From Bacillus sp. BHET2 (GTDB lineage Bacteria > Bacillota > Bacilli > Bacillales > Bacillaceae_B), in NCBI RefSeq assembly GCF_005938125.1, contig NZ_VCQN01000006.1, positions 36,786-100,785 of the forward strand: a stretch of 64,000 nt of DNA, in the 5' to 3' direction. A model generated the notes under the pieces. The model saw nothing but the letters and a program-made list of their open reading frames with translations, was not told the origin of the DNA and did not search any database. Shown piece by piece: positions 26,057 through 34,293 of the stretch. The stretch's first letter is position 1. Each line of letters starts with the position of its first letter. Position numbers and translations under genes: made by a program.

Positions 26057-26848
26057 TTTATGATGAAATGGACATTTCCCCTCAATCGGTTCCACATCAT
26101 CCCCGATAAAGTATTGTTTCCATTCCCGGTGGTCAGGGTCTCCATAATGACTGATATTCGGGTGCTTAGGCAGACCATCCCACTTCTCTACCCGTTCCCT
26201 TACTTTTTCCCTGGACATGATGCCACCCTTTGACGTTCCTTCCAATCCTTCAAAAATCCTTCTTGGCTGAAATCCAAGTACCAGGCTATTCCCAAGATCC
26301 CTCGTCTTTCTCTGTTTATACGCAGGGGCATTTCCAAATACAAAAAACGGCTCTTCGGCAAAGGAAAATGCCCATAGATGATGATCCGGATCTTCAGGGT
26401 AATCGTCTGGCCAAGGCAACTCATCTTCATGATGAAGATACTGCAGTATCCGCCAAAAATATTCTCTGTAGTGAGGGATCGACCTCTCCTCTTCTTCCGG
26501 CTCTACAAATAAGAAAAAACCGTGGCGAATCAACCGCTCCCCATCTTTTATATCAAACAAATCGATAAACGCTTGAATCGTTTGAGGCAGATGCTCCCAA
26601 TTATCATGACTGATATAGGAATAACGGAGTTCCCCTTTTTTCTCTCCGGTCATCCCGAAGTAACATGGAAACGATCGATCTGTTACAACGTTATGAAAAT
26701 TCTCATATTCATTGATTACCCATTTGGGAACAATCTCAGGGTCTTTCATTTGTTCTTTTGTCAGTAATAGGCTTTCTGCTGCCACTTCTTCCACCTCGCG
26801 ATTATGTAGATGGTATGTTTTTCCCAAAATGAAAGCCCATAAAACCAT
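26054..26848 (-). CDS. YqcI/YcgG family protein
   Basis: The protein is up to 264 aa. It contains ENFHNVVTDRSFPCYFG, HDNWEHLPQTIQAFIDLF, FWRILQYLHHEDELPWPDDYP and HLWAFSFAEEPFFVFGNAPAYKQRKTRDLGNSLVLGFQPRRIF. These are characteristic of the YqcI/YcgG family, whose biochemical role is unknown. The tail ends CPFHHK. No strong ribosome binding site precedes ATG 26848; a GTG or ATG up to about 35 codons downstream may be the true start. Confidence 0.8.
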   Translation of the reverse strand: MVLWAFILGKTYHLHNREVEEVAAESLLLTKEQMKDPEIVPKWVINEYENFHNVVTDRSFPCYFGMTGEKKGELRYSYISHDNWEHLPQTIQAFIDLFDIKDGERLIRHGFFLFVEPEEEERSIPHYREYFWRILQYLHHEDELPWPDDYPEDPDHHLWAFSFAEEPFFVFGNAPAYKQRKTRDLGNSLVLGFQPRRIFEGLEGTSKGGIMSREKVRERVEKWDGLPKHPNISHYGDPDHREWKQYFIGDDVEPIEGKCPFHHK

Positions 26849-26923
26849 TTCAGCCTGAATAGTAAAAATATGTTAGAAAGCAACAATTTTTGTGAAAAGA
26901 TTCTTTTCACAAGTACCCAGCCT

Positions 26924-26963
26924 AAAAAAAGGGTAAAGCGAAATCCGCTTTACCCTTTTTTTA
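26924..26963. terminator. Bidirectional intrinsic terminator
   Basis: AAAAAAAGGGTAAAGCG and CGCTTTACCCTTTTTTT pair around a short loop. It ends the FUSC gene on the minus strand. A second small palindrome, TGTGAAAAGATTCTTTTCACA, lies at 26891-26911. Confidence 0.88.
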
Positions 26964-29133
26964 CCTCACTTCCTAATTCCTCACCAAGTGCCACAATTGA
27001 TTGATTGATCTTCCACACATAGTAAAAGTGATGGATGAGATCCACCTGTGATTTACGCCAGCTCGGGGCAAGCGTTTCGATTCTTTCCCGCTCCCCGCTC
27101 AAGCTCCACATGAACTGTTTGCCTTCATTTCCTTTTACCAGCTTCCGAAGTGTTTCGATGTTATGGGTGATTTTCTCATCCGTTTCACGAAACGCATGAC
27201 GCAGTTCTTCCGAAGCCTTAACTGGGGCCTTTCGATGAGAAGACGCCAGTAGATGTTTTGCATAATAATTTATGGCAGTTACGACGGTGATCCACCGACC
27301 GATCCCCGATCTCGTCAGGGAGCCGGGTCTTTGCAGAAGTGACTGGGCCTCATCCTTCATTGCCTGCATCTTCTGATCTAATTCGAATGCCTGATCAGTC
27401 AATGGCTTATCTTTTAATACGATAAAGGTACCAATATAAGAAGAAACGTAGCCTTTAAGGTCAGCAAAGAAGTCATCAAAGCTATCCGCCACCTTGTCTT
27501 TCGTTTTCTTAGGAAACACGAATGCCGAGACCGTCAATGCAATCACAGCACCTGCAATTGTATCAATGACACGTGCCCCCATTAACTGCATGCTGATCCC
27601 ACCCAGCAGGAGGTCATACATGAATGCAATCAACATTGTAATGAACAAACTCATTAGCGTATAGGAGACTGTAAAGAGATAAAAAGCCAAGAACAAAACG
27701 ACAAATAAAAGGATGACTTCCAGCTGAGAATGGCCGGATACGAGATCGGCTGCACCGAATCCTAGTATCGCACCAATCACAGTCCCAATCGACCGTTGGA
27801 AAGCCTTAATATACGTTCTCCCTACAGTTTCTGTTCCAATTTGGATAATAAAGGTCGTTAATAATACCCAGTAAGGTTGTGCGGGAGCAATTAACTCTCC
27901 AACAATAATCGCCAATGTCCCTGCTACCAATGCCTGAATCGCTTTACGGGTAGCGGGTTTTAAACTCTTGGTTTCTTCCTGAGTATCCTCTTTTTCCTCA
28001 TCCTCCGACTCGTTCGGGCTCTCTACTGGTATCTCTTTGTATTCTGAAACCTTCAGTGATTCTTGAATCGTGATGGCTGCCTCCAGCACATGATTCGCAA
28101 TCGACTCGATTCGTCTTAGAAGATATACCCATCCTTGAGGCTTCTCTTCCTGATTGAGTACTTCTGATAATAGCAAGCGAAGAGCTTGAATTGCTGTTTC
28201 AGCTTCTTCAAGGGAACGAGGATCATAATCCTGTGCCAATACTTCGGCATCTCGTAGGGAATGGAGAACCCAAACTAACAAGCGCCGGAGCTCCATTACC
28301 TCTAACGCTTCCAAGTCCTTCAGCCTCTTCAAAGAATCCGTCAACGTCTGAATAAGCATTTCTGTGTCAAAGACATATAGTCGCAGCTGGGAAGCCTCGA
28401 TACCTGGCCATAGCTTCTTTAAATCATTTTCATTGATATCACCAGCTACACTTCTTGCATACTCATTCAACCTTCTTACATTCCGGTCCAACAGCTTCCT
28501 TCGCTTATTGCTCGTTTCTGGGTCTTCAATCATTTTCATCAAGATGGTAAACGTCAGGTTAGATTGAATGTGAAACGATCGCATACTTCGTCTTAACATA
28601 TGGACCGAATCCTTAAAGATAATAAAGTTATAAAGGAACGCATATACAACACCAATGACGATCCCAAGGTAGAACCATTCCAAGTGTGCTACATCAAGCT
28701 GTAGAATCGAAGATATATATATGGACATAAACCCTGCCATTCCCATGGAAAAATAGCGGATGGCAAAGCGAGAGAAGTAAAATGCACTAAAAATCATCCC
28801 TACAAGTAACCCATTCACTACGAGACTGTATTGAGCAAAGGCAGATCCTAATGTTATCCCGATTGCTACTGTGACACCAATCAACGGTGTCGTAACCTTC
28901 TTTTTAGCGGTAGTATCATCCATGACCACGAAAATTCCAAGCATACCCACCATACCCGACACAATGGCAGGTGTAATGGAGGGATGATGAAAATACTTCA
29001 AAAAGAAAAGCATTGTAAACACAGCTGATACTAAACTAATCGTTGCCTTACCCGCTTGCTGAAATCTTTTTCTGCCGGGATCAGACGCAAGTAGCCTCCC
29101 CAGCCATATATGCTGTCTATGTAAATGCTTCAT
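26950..29133 (-). CDS. FUSC-family membrane protein (aromatic-acid-exporter-like)
   Basis: A 727-aa protein with two clusters of about six membrane helices (residues about 30-170 and 395-540) separated by a cytoplasmic helical domain and followed by a C-terminal helical domain. PAQPYWVLLTTFIIQIGTETVGRTYIKAFQRSIGTVIGAILG near residue 410 is the FUSC signature seen in fusaric-acid resistance and AaeB-type exporters. Members are thought to export aromatic acids or similar compounds. A terminator-like hairpin lies between its probable promoter and its start, suggesting attenuation. Confidence 0.82.
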   Translation of the reverse strand: MKHLHRQHIWLGRLLASDPGRKRFQQAGKATISLVSAVFTMLFFLKYFHHPSITPAIVSGMVGMLGIFVVMDDTTAKKKVTTPLIGVTVAIGITLGSAFAQYSLVVNGLLVGMIFSAFYFSRFAIRYFSMGMAGFMSIYISSILQLDVAHLEWFYLGIVIGVVYAFLYNFIIFKDSVHMLRRSMRSFHIQSNLTFTILMKMIEDPETSNKRRKLLDRNVRRLNEYARSVAGDINENDLKKLWPGIEASQLRLYVFDTEMLIQTLTDSLKRLKDLEALEVMELRRLLVWVLHSLRDAEVLAQDYDPRSLEEAETAIQALRLLLSEVLNQEEKPQGWVYLLRRIESIANHVLEAAITIQESLKVSEYKEIPVESPNESEDEEKEDTQEETKSLKPATRKAIQALVAGTLAIIVGELIAPAQPYWVLLTTFIIQIGTETVGRTYIKAFQRSIGTVIGAILGFGAADLVSGHSQLEVILLFVVLFLAFYLFTVSYTLMSLFITMLIAFMYDLLLGGISMQLMGARVIDTIAGAVIALTVSAFVFPKKTKDKVADSFDDFFADLKGYVSSYIGTFIVLKDKPLTDQAFELDQKMQAMKDEAQSLLQRPGSLTRSGIGRWITVVTAINYYAKHLLASSHRKAPVKASEELRHAFRETDEKITHNIETLRKLVKGNEGKQFMWSLSGERERIETLAPSWRKSQVDLIHHFYYVWKINQSIVALGEELGSEVKKG

Positions 29134-29194
29134 AACTTATCATACCCTTACTTTTTTCGCCGTATTTCATTCTCTTTTATCGTACCCTTTCCAA

Positions 29195-29280
29195 TAAAAA
29201 AGTAACCTGGACTGCCGGAGCAGCAGGTTACTCTTATTCGCTGGTGCACGAAGAGAACTGAATCTATTTGTATGATTATA
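29195..29280 (-). promoter_or_regulatory. Leader with promoter and terminator-like hairpin before the FUSC gene
   Basis: On the minus strand TTTACC and TATAAT (29275-29280) are separated by 17 bp. About 40 bases downstream, AGTAACCTG and CAGGTTACT (29208-29231) form a stem with an inner CTGC/GCAG pair, followed by a T6 run ending near 29195. The start of the FUSC gene is 60 bases farther. This looks like an attenuator, but no known sensor motif is recognised. Confidence 0.45.
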
Positions 29281-29494
29281 AGGGTTTTGCTTGATTGGGT
29301 AAAGGAAAGTGCTCGGACAAGCTCTCCCTTTATGGGCCATTTCACACATTTCTTCCATTCGGCACCCTGCTTCCTTTTCCAATAATTGAGAAAATAGTAT
29401 CAAGGGATACCTACCCTCCTCCCCGAATCCTTTAAGTAGCACAGAAGTTCCAGTAAATGTCTATTGGGTTTGTGAAACTTATAGGAGGGATTGG

Positions 29495-31000
29495 ATGAAT
29501 AGTAAACGTATAACCAAACGAATCATGATGGGGGCAGCTGCAGCAATCATTACCCTGGGGGTTGCTTTCCCCGTTTCTGCAAGTGGTAAAGATCTCTCAA
29601 AGCCAGACCATAAAGGAGCTTATATCCCATCTGAAATACCAGATTTGTCAGAGCTCCCATCTCAGCCATTCACGATGAAGGCTCAGAAGAAAAACGAACA
29701 CGCCCTTGGACCTGCGAAACCGGCCTACACCATTGATGTGGACTATAATGCCACCACCCATAAAGCGGTCGGTACGTTGGAAGTTTCGTTCAAAAATAAC
29801 ATAAAGAATAACCTGAGCGAATTGTACTTCAACCTATGGGGTAATGCCGATGTCTTCAAGGAAAATGGCGGCGGAATGGAAGTATCCGATGTCAGAGTAA
29901 ATGGAGAAGACTCACCTTTTGAAGTGAATGACACAGCGCTACATATCATGGAGATAGCACTTGCTAAGAATAAAAAAGCAACAGTCAGCATGGATTTTGA
30001 AGTGAGCTTACCCGAACAGCAGGATCGATTCGGCTGGTATGGGGATACGGTCTCTATGGGAAACTGGTTTCCTATCCTGGCAGTTTACGATGATGAGGGC
30101 TGGAATGTGGACCCTTACTACCCTTACGGTGAATCTTTCTATTCACTATCAGGGAAATATGATGTGACGATTACAACCGATAAAAATCAAGTAATTGCCG
30201 CTACCGGTGAAGAAATCGTAAAGCCGAAGATTTCAGGTGAGAAGGCGACCCATCGTTATAAAGCCACGAATGTACGTGATTTTGCCTTGGAAATGAATCC
30301 AAACTATCGGACCATTTCCTCTAAAATCAATAACATCAAAATCAACGTCTATTATTCAGAAAAACACTCCAAATATGCTGCGGCCTTACTCGAATCCGGA
30401 GAAGAAAGCATCAAGCTCTTCAGCGAGAAATTCGGGAAGTACCCTTGGCCGGAATTGGATATCGTGACAATGGAAGGCTGGTTCGGAGGGATGGAATATC
30501 CTCAGCTTGTCATGATCAGTCTTGCAGGAGATCGCCCCCTCGATTGGGCTAAATCAGTCAATGCACATGAAATCGGCCACCAATGGTTCTATGGCATCAT
30601 AGGGAATAACGAATATGATGAACCATGGCTCGACGAATCCTTTGCAAGCTTCGCTGCTGCTTTATACGACGGGGAATTGGATTCTCTGGAAGTGGATCCA
30701 ATTGAAGATTCCTATTACCATCTATCAAGCCAGATTGCTGATTTTACATCAAGAGCCGATGATGGTGGAATTGGCGCTTATTATTATATGATTTACAATT
30801 ATGGCTCCAGTACCTTGAACGATTTGCGGGAGCTGCTTGGAGATGACGCATTTTACTCCGCGATGCAAACTTATTTCAAACAACAGAAATTCGGCATTTC
30901 TACCACCCATACGTTTATTTCATCTATGGAGAAATCAACAGGTAGAGATTTGATGCCGTTCTTTAGGGACCATAGAGTTTTGCTTTCTGATCAGGAATAA
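29495..31000 (+). CDS. M1 family metallopeptidase, secreted
   Basis: A 501-aa protein with a signal peptide (MMGAAAAIITLGVAFPVSASG). The aminopeptidase-N-type domain has the substrate-anchoring motif FGGMEYPQLV near 330, the zinc motif HEIGHQWFYG (His358, Glu359, His362) and the third ligand in WLDESF (Glu381, 19 residues on). The C-terminal helical domain is short, so the protein is smaller than full-length PepN enzymes. It probably cleaves N-terminal residues from peptides outside the cell. GGAGGG precedes the ATG. In the ancestral chromosome this gene was convergent with glmS; the Tn7-like element now separates them. Confidence 0.88.
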   Translation: MNSKRITKRIMMGAAAAIITLGVAFPVSASGKDLSKPDHKGAYIPSEIPDLSELPSQPFTMKAQKKNEHALGPAKPAYTIDVDYNATTHKAVGTLEVSFKNNIKNNLSELYFNLWGNADVFKENGGGMEVSDVRVNGEDSPFEVNDTALHIMEIALAKNKKATVSMDFEVSLPEQQDRFGWYGDTVSMGNWFPILAVYDDEGWNVDPYYPYGESFYSLSGKYDVTITTDKNQVIAATGEEIVKPKISGEKATHRYKATNVRDFALEMNPNYRTISSKINNIKINVYYSEKHSKYAAALLESGEESIKLFSEKFGKYPWPELDIVTMEGWFGGMEYPQLVMISLAGDRPLDWAKSVNAHEIGHQWFYGIIGNNEYDEPWLDESFASFAAALYDGELDSLEVDPIEDSYYHLSSQIADFTSRADDGGIGAYYYMIYNYGSSTLNDLRELLGDDAFYSAMQTYFKQQKFGISTTHTFISSMEKSTGRDLMPFFRDHRVLLSDQE

Positions 31001-31015
31001 AAAATGAATAGAGAA

Positions 31016-31050
31016 TTCCGGGTTAGACCATCAATGGTCTAACCCGGTTT
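31016..31050 (+). terminator. Intrinsic terminator
   Basis: CCGGGTTAGACCA and TGGTCTAACCCGG pair perfectly around TCAA, followed by TTTA. It ends the M1 peptidase transcript. Confidence 0.85.
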
Positions 31051-31165
31051 AGGGTAAAAACAATAATTGGGATGAACTCATTCTAATTAAAAGAATAATG
31101 ATAGACGTTTCAATACTAGGAGGACAAAATTGTAAGGAAGTGTAAGGCATAATGTATGCCCAATT

Positions 31166-31208
31166 ACAAAAAAACCTTGATATAGTTGATTTACAACTAT
31201 ATCAAGGA
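31166..31208 (-). terminator. Original glmS terminator, displaced by the transposon
   Basis: On the minus strand CCTTGATATAGTTG and CAACTATATCAAGG form a perfect 14-bp stem with a 5-base loop, then T7. If the element and one target duplicate are removed, this hairpin lies about 20 bases after the glmS stop codon in the right orientation. The target duplication AGGAA overlaps the foot of its stem. No gene now reads into it from the right other than element cargo. Confidence 0.85.
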
Positions 31209-31209
31209 A
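31205..31209. repeat. Target-site duplication, left copy (AGGAA)
   Basis: AGGAA immediately precedes the left terminal TGT and is identical to 53345-53349 beyond the right end. Confidence 0.92.
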
Positions 31210-31359
31210 TGTTCACTTACAAAAAAGTCCTTTACTTATTAGTTAGTAAAACAAACAAAACACCGTTCTGTAAAGAACGGTGTTTAAAAAAAAGTTATAT
31301 ACTTATTATCCATATTTTTCAATCCCACGATAAATAAGTGACAAAAATGTTCTATACTC
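31210..31359 (+). repeat. Left transposon end with three spaced TnsB-type sites
   Basis: The terminal 8-mer TGTTCACT is followed by TACAAAAAAGTCCTTTACTT (31218-31237). Further sites are TAAAAAAAAGTTATATACTT (31285-31304) and GACAAAAATGTTCTATACTC (31340-31359). The spread arrangement over 150 bp matches the organisation of Tn7L. A hairpin, CACCGTTCT / AGAACGGTG (31261-31282), sits between sites 1 and 2. Confidence 0.85.
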
Positions 31360-31524
31360 ATTTACTACCATGTTTGAATTTTAAGCTTTTCTTTAATAAC
31401 TCAATTGCACTTTCTACTTTAGCAGAATTGATTGCATCAGATTTTCTATTTGTAAAATTTGATTTACATATTTATATATTTTTTTATCTCTTTCTACAAA
31501 TGACTCAATTTCATTTTTTTTCAT
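31358..31524 (-). pseudogene. Remnant of a small helical protein, one frameshift
   Basis: From ATG 31524 the frame reads MKKNEIESFVERDKKIYKYV, then one base is lost or gained near an A-rich stretch. The next frame reads SDAINSAKVESAIELLKKSL and stops at 31358-31360. The combined sequence is helical and coherent across the shift, which suggests a decayed gene of about 55 codons. The family is not recognised. Confidence 0.4.
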
Positions 31525-31863
31525 AAATTCTCTTTGTTTGGAAATGGAAGTAGGTGGGGATTTTAGTTTTTCTTGTCCAATACTATTCACTGTTGTCCCT
31601 GACTTAGAGTATTTATTAAAAGTTTATTATGGGCAACCACATACCAAAGGAAATATATAGTAAATCCCGGAAATTGTTCTTTAATCTATTTCTTATTTAA
31701 CATCATTTAGCAAGGAAAGGTTTTCTACTCTGGATTCTGTGGAAACATTCTCGGCGATACTAGAGGTCTCACGATTCCCCTATAAATTTTGATCTTATAA
31801 AAAGTTTGATCATTTCAGTTTGTGATTCTTATTTCATTAAAGCTCCCGATCATAGTAAATCGG
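31525..31863. other. AT-rich spacer in transposon cargo
   Basis: No gene or strong structure is seen in these 339 bases; it lies downstream of the leftward PIN-like gene. Confidence 0.4.
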
Positions 31864-32973
31864 TTAGAAATGAATTGTTGGATCTACCCTTGCTGCCCTA
31901 AATATACCAATCCCCTCAAATTGTAAATTTATCATAGATTTGTTCTTTTCGAGTGTAAAGGAAAATGGTTGTTTTAACCCTAATGAAAATGGTATGTCCT
32001 CATAAATTGTTTCATCATCAAATTTGTGTACTTCTTGAATTGTACAGTCAGCCTCTATAATCAATTCACCTGAAACAATAATTTCCTCTGCTATAATTTT
32101 TATGTTAAAGTCCTGAATTCCCCTTATATCTATGCTGTCAAGATTTGGTTCACCATTATAGTTCATACCATCTAAGTTAATACGATTCAATGAAGATATG
32201 TAGTCAGAACTTAGTGAGTATATTTGGGTAAACAGTCCATTGAAACTGGATTCTTTAAAATATCCAAGAACAAAGTTCTCATCAATATTATTTTCGTCAA
32301 TCCACTCTTGTATTTTTAGTTCTTTCTCTTGTTTTTCTTTTATATATAGTTGTATTTTCCGGTCTTCTTGTGCAAGTTTCATTAACGTGAAAAAAGGCTT
32401 AAACTTGGTTGAATCCTTGAGTAAATCTGTGTGTATATTTTCTTTTTTATCATCGAAAAAATCTGATACATTCTCAGTAATAAAATAACAATCAGACAAA
32501 TCATTTTGTTCGGTGTAGTTCGCATAAGTTAACCATGTTGCTGCATCTCGGAACTCAGATTTATTCTCCTTAAACGGCATTATTCGATTTACAGCTCTAT
32601 CTATTAGGTCAGGTAAAATGCTATCAGGACAAGATAAGATATGTAATATGCCTTCTTCTTGTAGTTCTGAATAAAACGATTCGAAGTCCTTCAATAAGCT
32701 CTTCACATTTTGTTCTATCTCTGCTCTAGCATCCACACCTGTTTCAAAATATCCCCTTTTATAATTTTGTAATTTGCTTTGTGCTTTATTTAGGTTTTCT
32801 AAATTTTCTTTAACATTTTTTGTGAAATGTCTTTTGGTTTCTTTATAGACAATTTCAGACATATAAAAGTTTAACTCTTTATAATCTCTAGCTAACTTTA
32901 ATAAATTCCGGTTGTAATTCCTTTTGAAAAATGGGTCTGAAAAGGTAACAGTAGTATCTAAAAATATATTCAT
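31864..32973 (-). CDS. PIN-like nuclease domain protein (DUF4935 type)
   Basis: About 369 aa from ATG 32973, 6 bases after GTGAGG. The N-terminal half has a PIN-like acidic set: NIFLDTT (Asp6), SEIVYKE (Glu40, Glu45), FRDAATWLTY (Asp143) and SDCYFITENVSDFF (Asp161, Asp171). This resembles the DUF4935 PIN group, predicted metal-dependent RNases. A helical region follows. The C-terminal 110 residues are beta-rich and may sense or bind a partner. No antitoxin-like gene is adjacent. Stand-alone DUF4935 proteins often occur in mobile elements; a defence role is an inference. Confidence 0.72.
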   Translation of the reverse strand: MNIFLDTTVTFSDPFFKRNYNRNLLKLARDYKELNFYMSEIVYKETKRHFTKNVKENLENLNKAQSKLQNYKRGYFETGVDARAEIEQNVKSLLKDFESFYSELQEEGILHILSCPDSILPDLIDRAVNRIMPFKENKSEFRDAATWLTYANYTEQNDLSDCYFITENVSDFFDDKKENIHTDLLKDSTKFKPFFTLMKLAQEDRKIQLYIKEKQEKELKIQEWIDENNIDENFVLGYFKESSFNGLFTQIYSLSSDYISSLNRINLDGMNYNGEPNLDSIDIRGIQDFNIKIIAEEIIVSGELIIEADCTIQEVHKFDDETIYEDIPFSLGLKQPFSFTLEKNKSMINLQFEGIGIFRAARVDPTIHF

Positions 32974-33171
32974 GGTTATCCTCACTTAATAAAAAGGTTC
33001 TTTAATTGATCATAAACTAATCTTTATTTATATAAATAGTATCATAATTAAAAGGAGCAATAATAATATTTCTTATTCAACAATTTGGCTCGATAACGAA
33101 AGAAAGAAAATATCCGGAAATGCTACCTGATCTTGAGCACATGCTACGTTATCAGGGATAAGGATTAAGTA

Positions 33172-33555
33172 TTACTCCTCATACAACCAATCTATTGCAA
33201 GTAGAAGATTATTTGCTATGTATTCTATTTTTACACCTTATAGTTTATCGGATTTTTCAGAAAGAGCAGATTCGCCAGCTCCAGTTCTAACTAAGATATT
33301 TATGCTTCCGACTCTTGCTGCAGCAACCATATCACTTCAAAGATCTCCTATCACTACACAGTTCTCCAGATCTAACTCATTTTCTTTCTGTGCTTCAGTT
33401 AGCATACCCGTATTAGGTTTCCTACACGAGCACCCCTCATCATGTTCATGTGGATACAAGTAGACACCATCAAACCCAAATGCCAGTAACTCCTCTTCAA
33501 AGTCTTTTTTTAGCTAACCCTCAAGAAATTCCCGGGTGATTTGTAAAAGAAAAGA
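33172..33555 (-). pseudogene. Decayed HAD-IIIA phosphatase (histidinol-phosphatase/GmhB-like)
   Basis: Frames on the minus strand read TNHPGIS, ITREFLEG, then a stop, DFEEELLAFGFDGVYLYPHE, HDEGCSCRKPNTGMLTEAQ and ENCVVIGDL, then TGA, SDMVAAARVGSINILVRTGAG, then TAA. These correspond to the TNQSGI, Cys-rich zinc loop, RKPxxGM and GDxxxD motifs of HAD-IIIA phosphatases. At least three in-frame stops and a frameshift make it non-functional. The first catalytic Asp region is missing. It separates the PIN-like and NUDIX genes. Confidence 0.75.
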
Positions 33556-33652
33556 CTCTTATTCCTAACAGGTTCTGTTTTGGAGTACAAACTTCTAATT
33601 AACAAACGAAATTGTCGAGCTATTTGCAGCTGAAAAATAATCATATTTGCTT

Positions 33653-33695
33653 AAAAAAATGGTCAGAGGTGTGCCCCCTGACCCGTTTTTTTATA
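33653..33695. terminator. Intrinsic terminator
   Basis: GGTCAGAGG and CCCCTGACC pair around a short loop with A and T runs on both sides. On the minus strand it would end the NUDIX transcript. Confidence 0.65.
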
Positions 33696-33747
33696 GTCGT
33701 TATTCAATTAACGCCCCCTATAATTGAAGAAAGGCTTGATTAAATAT

Positions 33748-34200
33748 TTACAAATTTAATACTTCATTTACTGCCCAATAATGATGCTCGTGAACAAGGA
33801 GGTATTTCACACTTTTTATATCAATCCATTCGATGTAATGTTCATTTTCATATGGTTCTTGCACTTTCTCGGATAAATCTGCTAAATAAAAATATCCATC
33901 ACTCAGCAATGGTTCGCTTTTAGTTGATTGAAAGTATCTCATTGCATTACCAATGTAAGAAACAATAATTGCCCTGTAACCTGTTTCTTCTAGCATTTCT
34001 CTCTCAATGCAATTGAGATGGCTTTCATCATTTTCAATTCCGCCTCCAGGTAAAAAGTGATGACCTTTCCCATTGTGGACAGTCATAACTTTGTCTCTTT
34101 TAGTATTGAAAATGACTGCATAAACTCCTTTTCTCATTTCATAGTTAATATTATTTATTTTTTCTCCAAATACTTTATTCAGCTTTTCACCTTCATTCAA
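33748..34200 (-). CDS. NUDIX hydrolase
   Basis: About 150 aa. The Nudix box is complete: GGGIENDESHLNCIEREMLEETGY, fitting Gx5Ex7REUxEExGU, with the preceding strand KGVYAVIFNTKRDKVMTVHNGKGHHFLP. Such enzymes hydrolyse nucleoside diphosphates linked to another moiety; the substrate cannot be told. A TTG at 34200, seven bases after GAAGAAGGG, is the best-supported start; TTG 34218 is possible. It lies in transposon cargo between the decayed HAD gene and an M1 peptidase gene. Confidence 0.85.
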   Translation of the reverse strand: MNEGEKLNKVFGEKINNINYEMRKGVYAVIFNTKRDKVMTVHNGKGHHFLPGGGIENDESHLNCIEREMLEETGYRAIIVSYIGNAMRYFQSTKSEPLLSDGYFYLADLSEKVQEPYENEHYIEWIDIKSVKYLLVHEHHYWAVNEVLNL

Positions 34201-34293
34201 AATAAATCCCTTCTTCAATTAGCCTGCCCTTTAATTGAGCAAAGGGTGCCAGTTGTTCAGTGAACACTCCTAAAAAGGAACGCATAAAAAAGC

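Noticed and set aside
29148..29442. 65- and 91-codon frames on the minus strand
   Set aside because: They overlap the promoter and terminator hairpin of the FUSC leader and have no convincing start signal or protein-like composition.
31152..31337. 61-codon open frame on the plus strand
   Set aside because: It runs through the displaced glmS terminator and the transposon terminus and has no ribosome binding site; chance frame.
31339..31359. TGACAAAAATGTTCTATACTC considered as the left terminus of the transposon
   Set aside because: It matches the internal TnsB-type repeat, but no terminal TGT 8 bp outside and no AGGAA flank are present. The end at 31210 has both.
33050..33171. Plus-strand frame containing ERKYPEMLPDLEHMLRYQG
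   Set aside because: Short, stops quickly, no ribosome binding site; could be a gene remnant but no family can be named.
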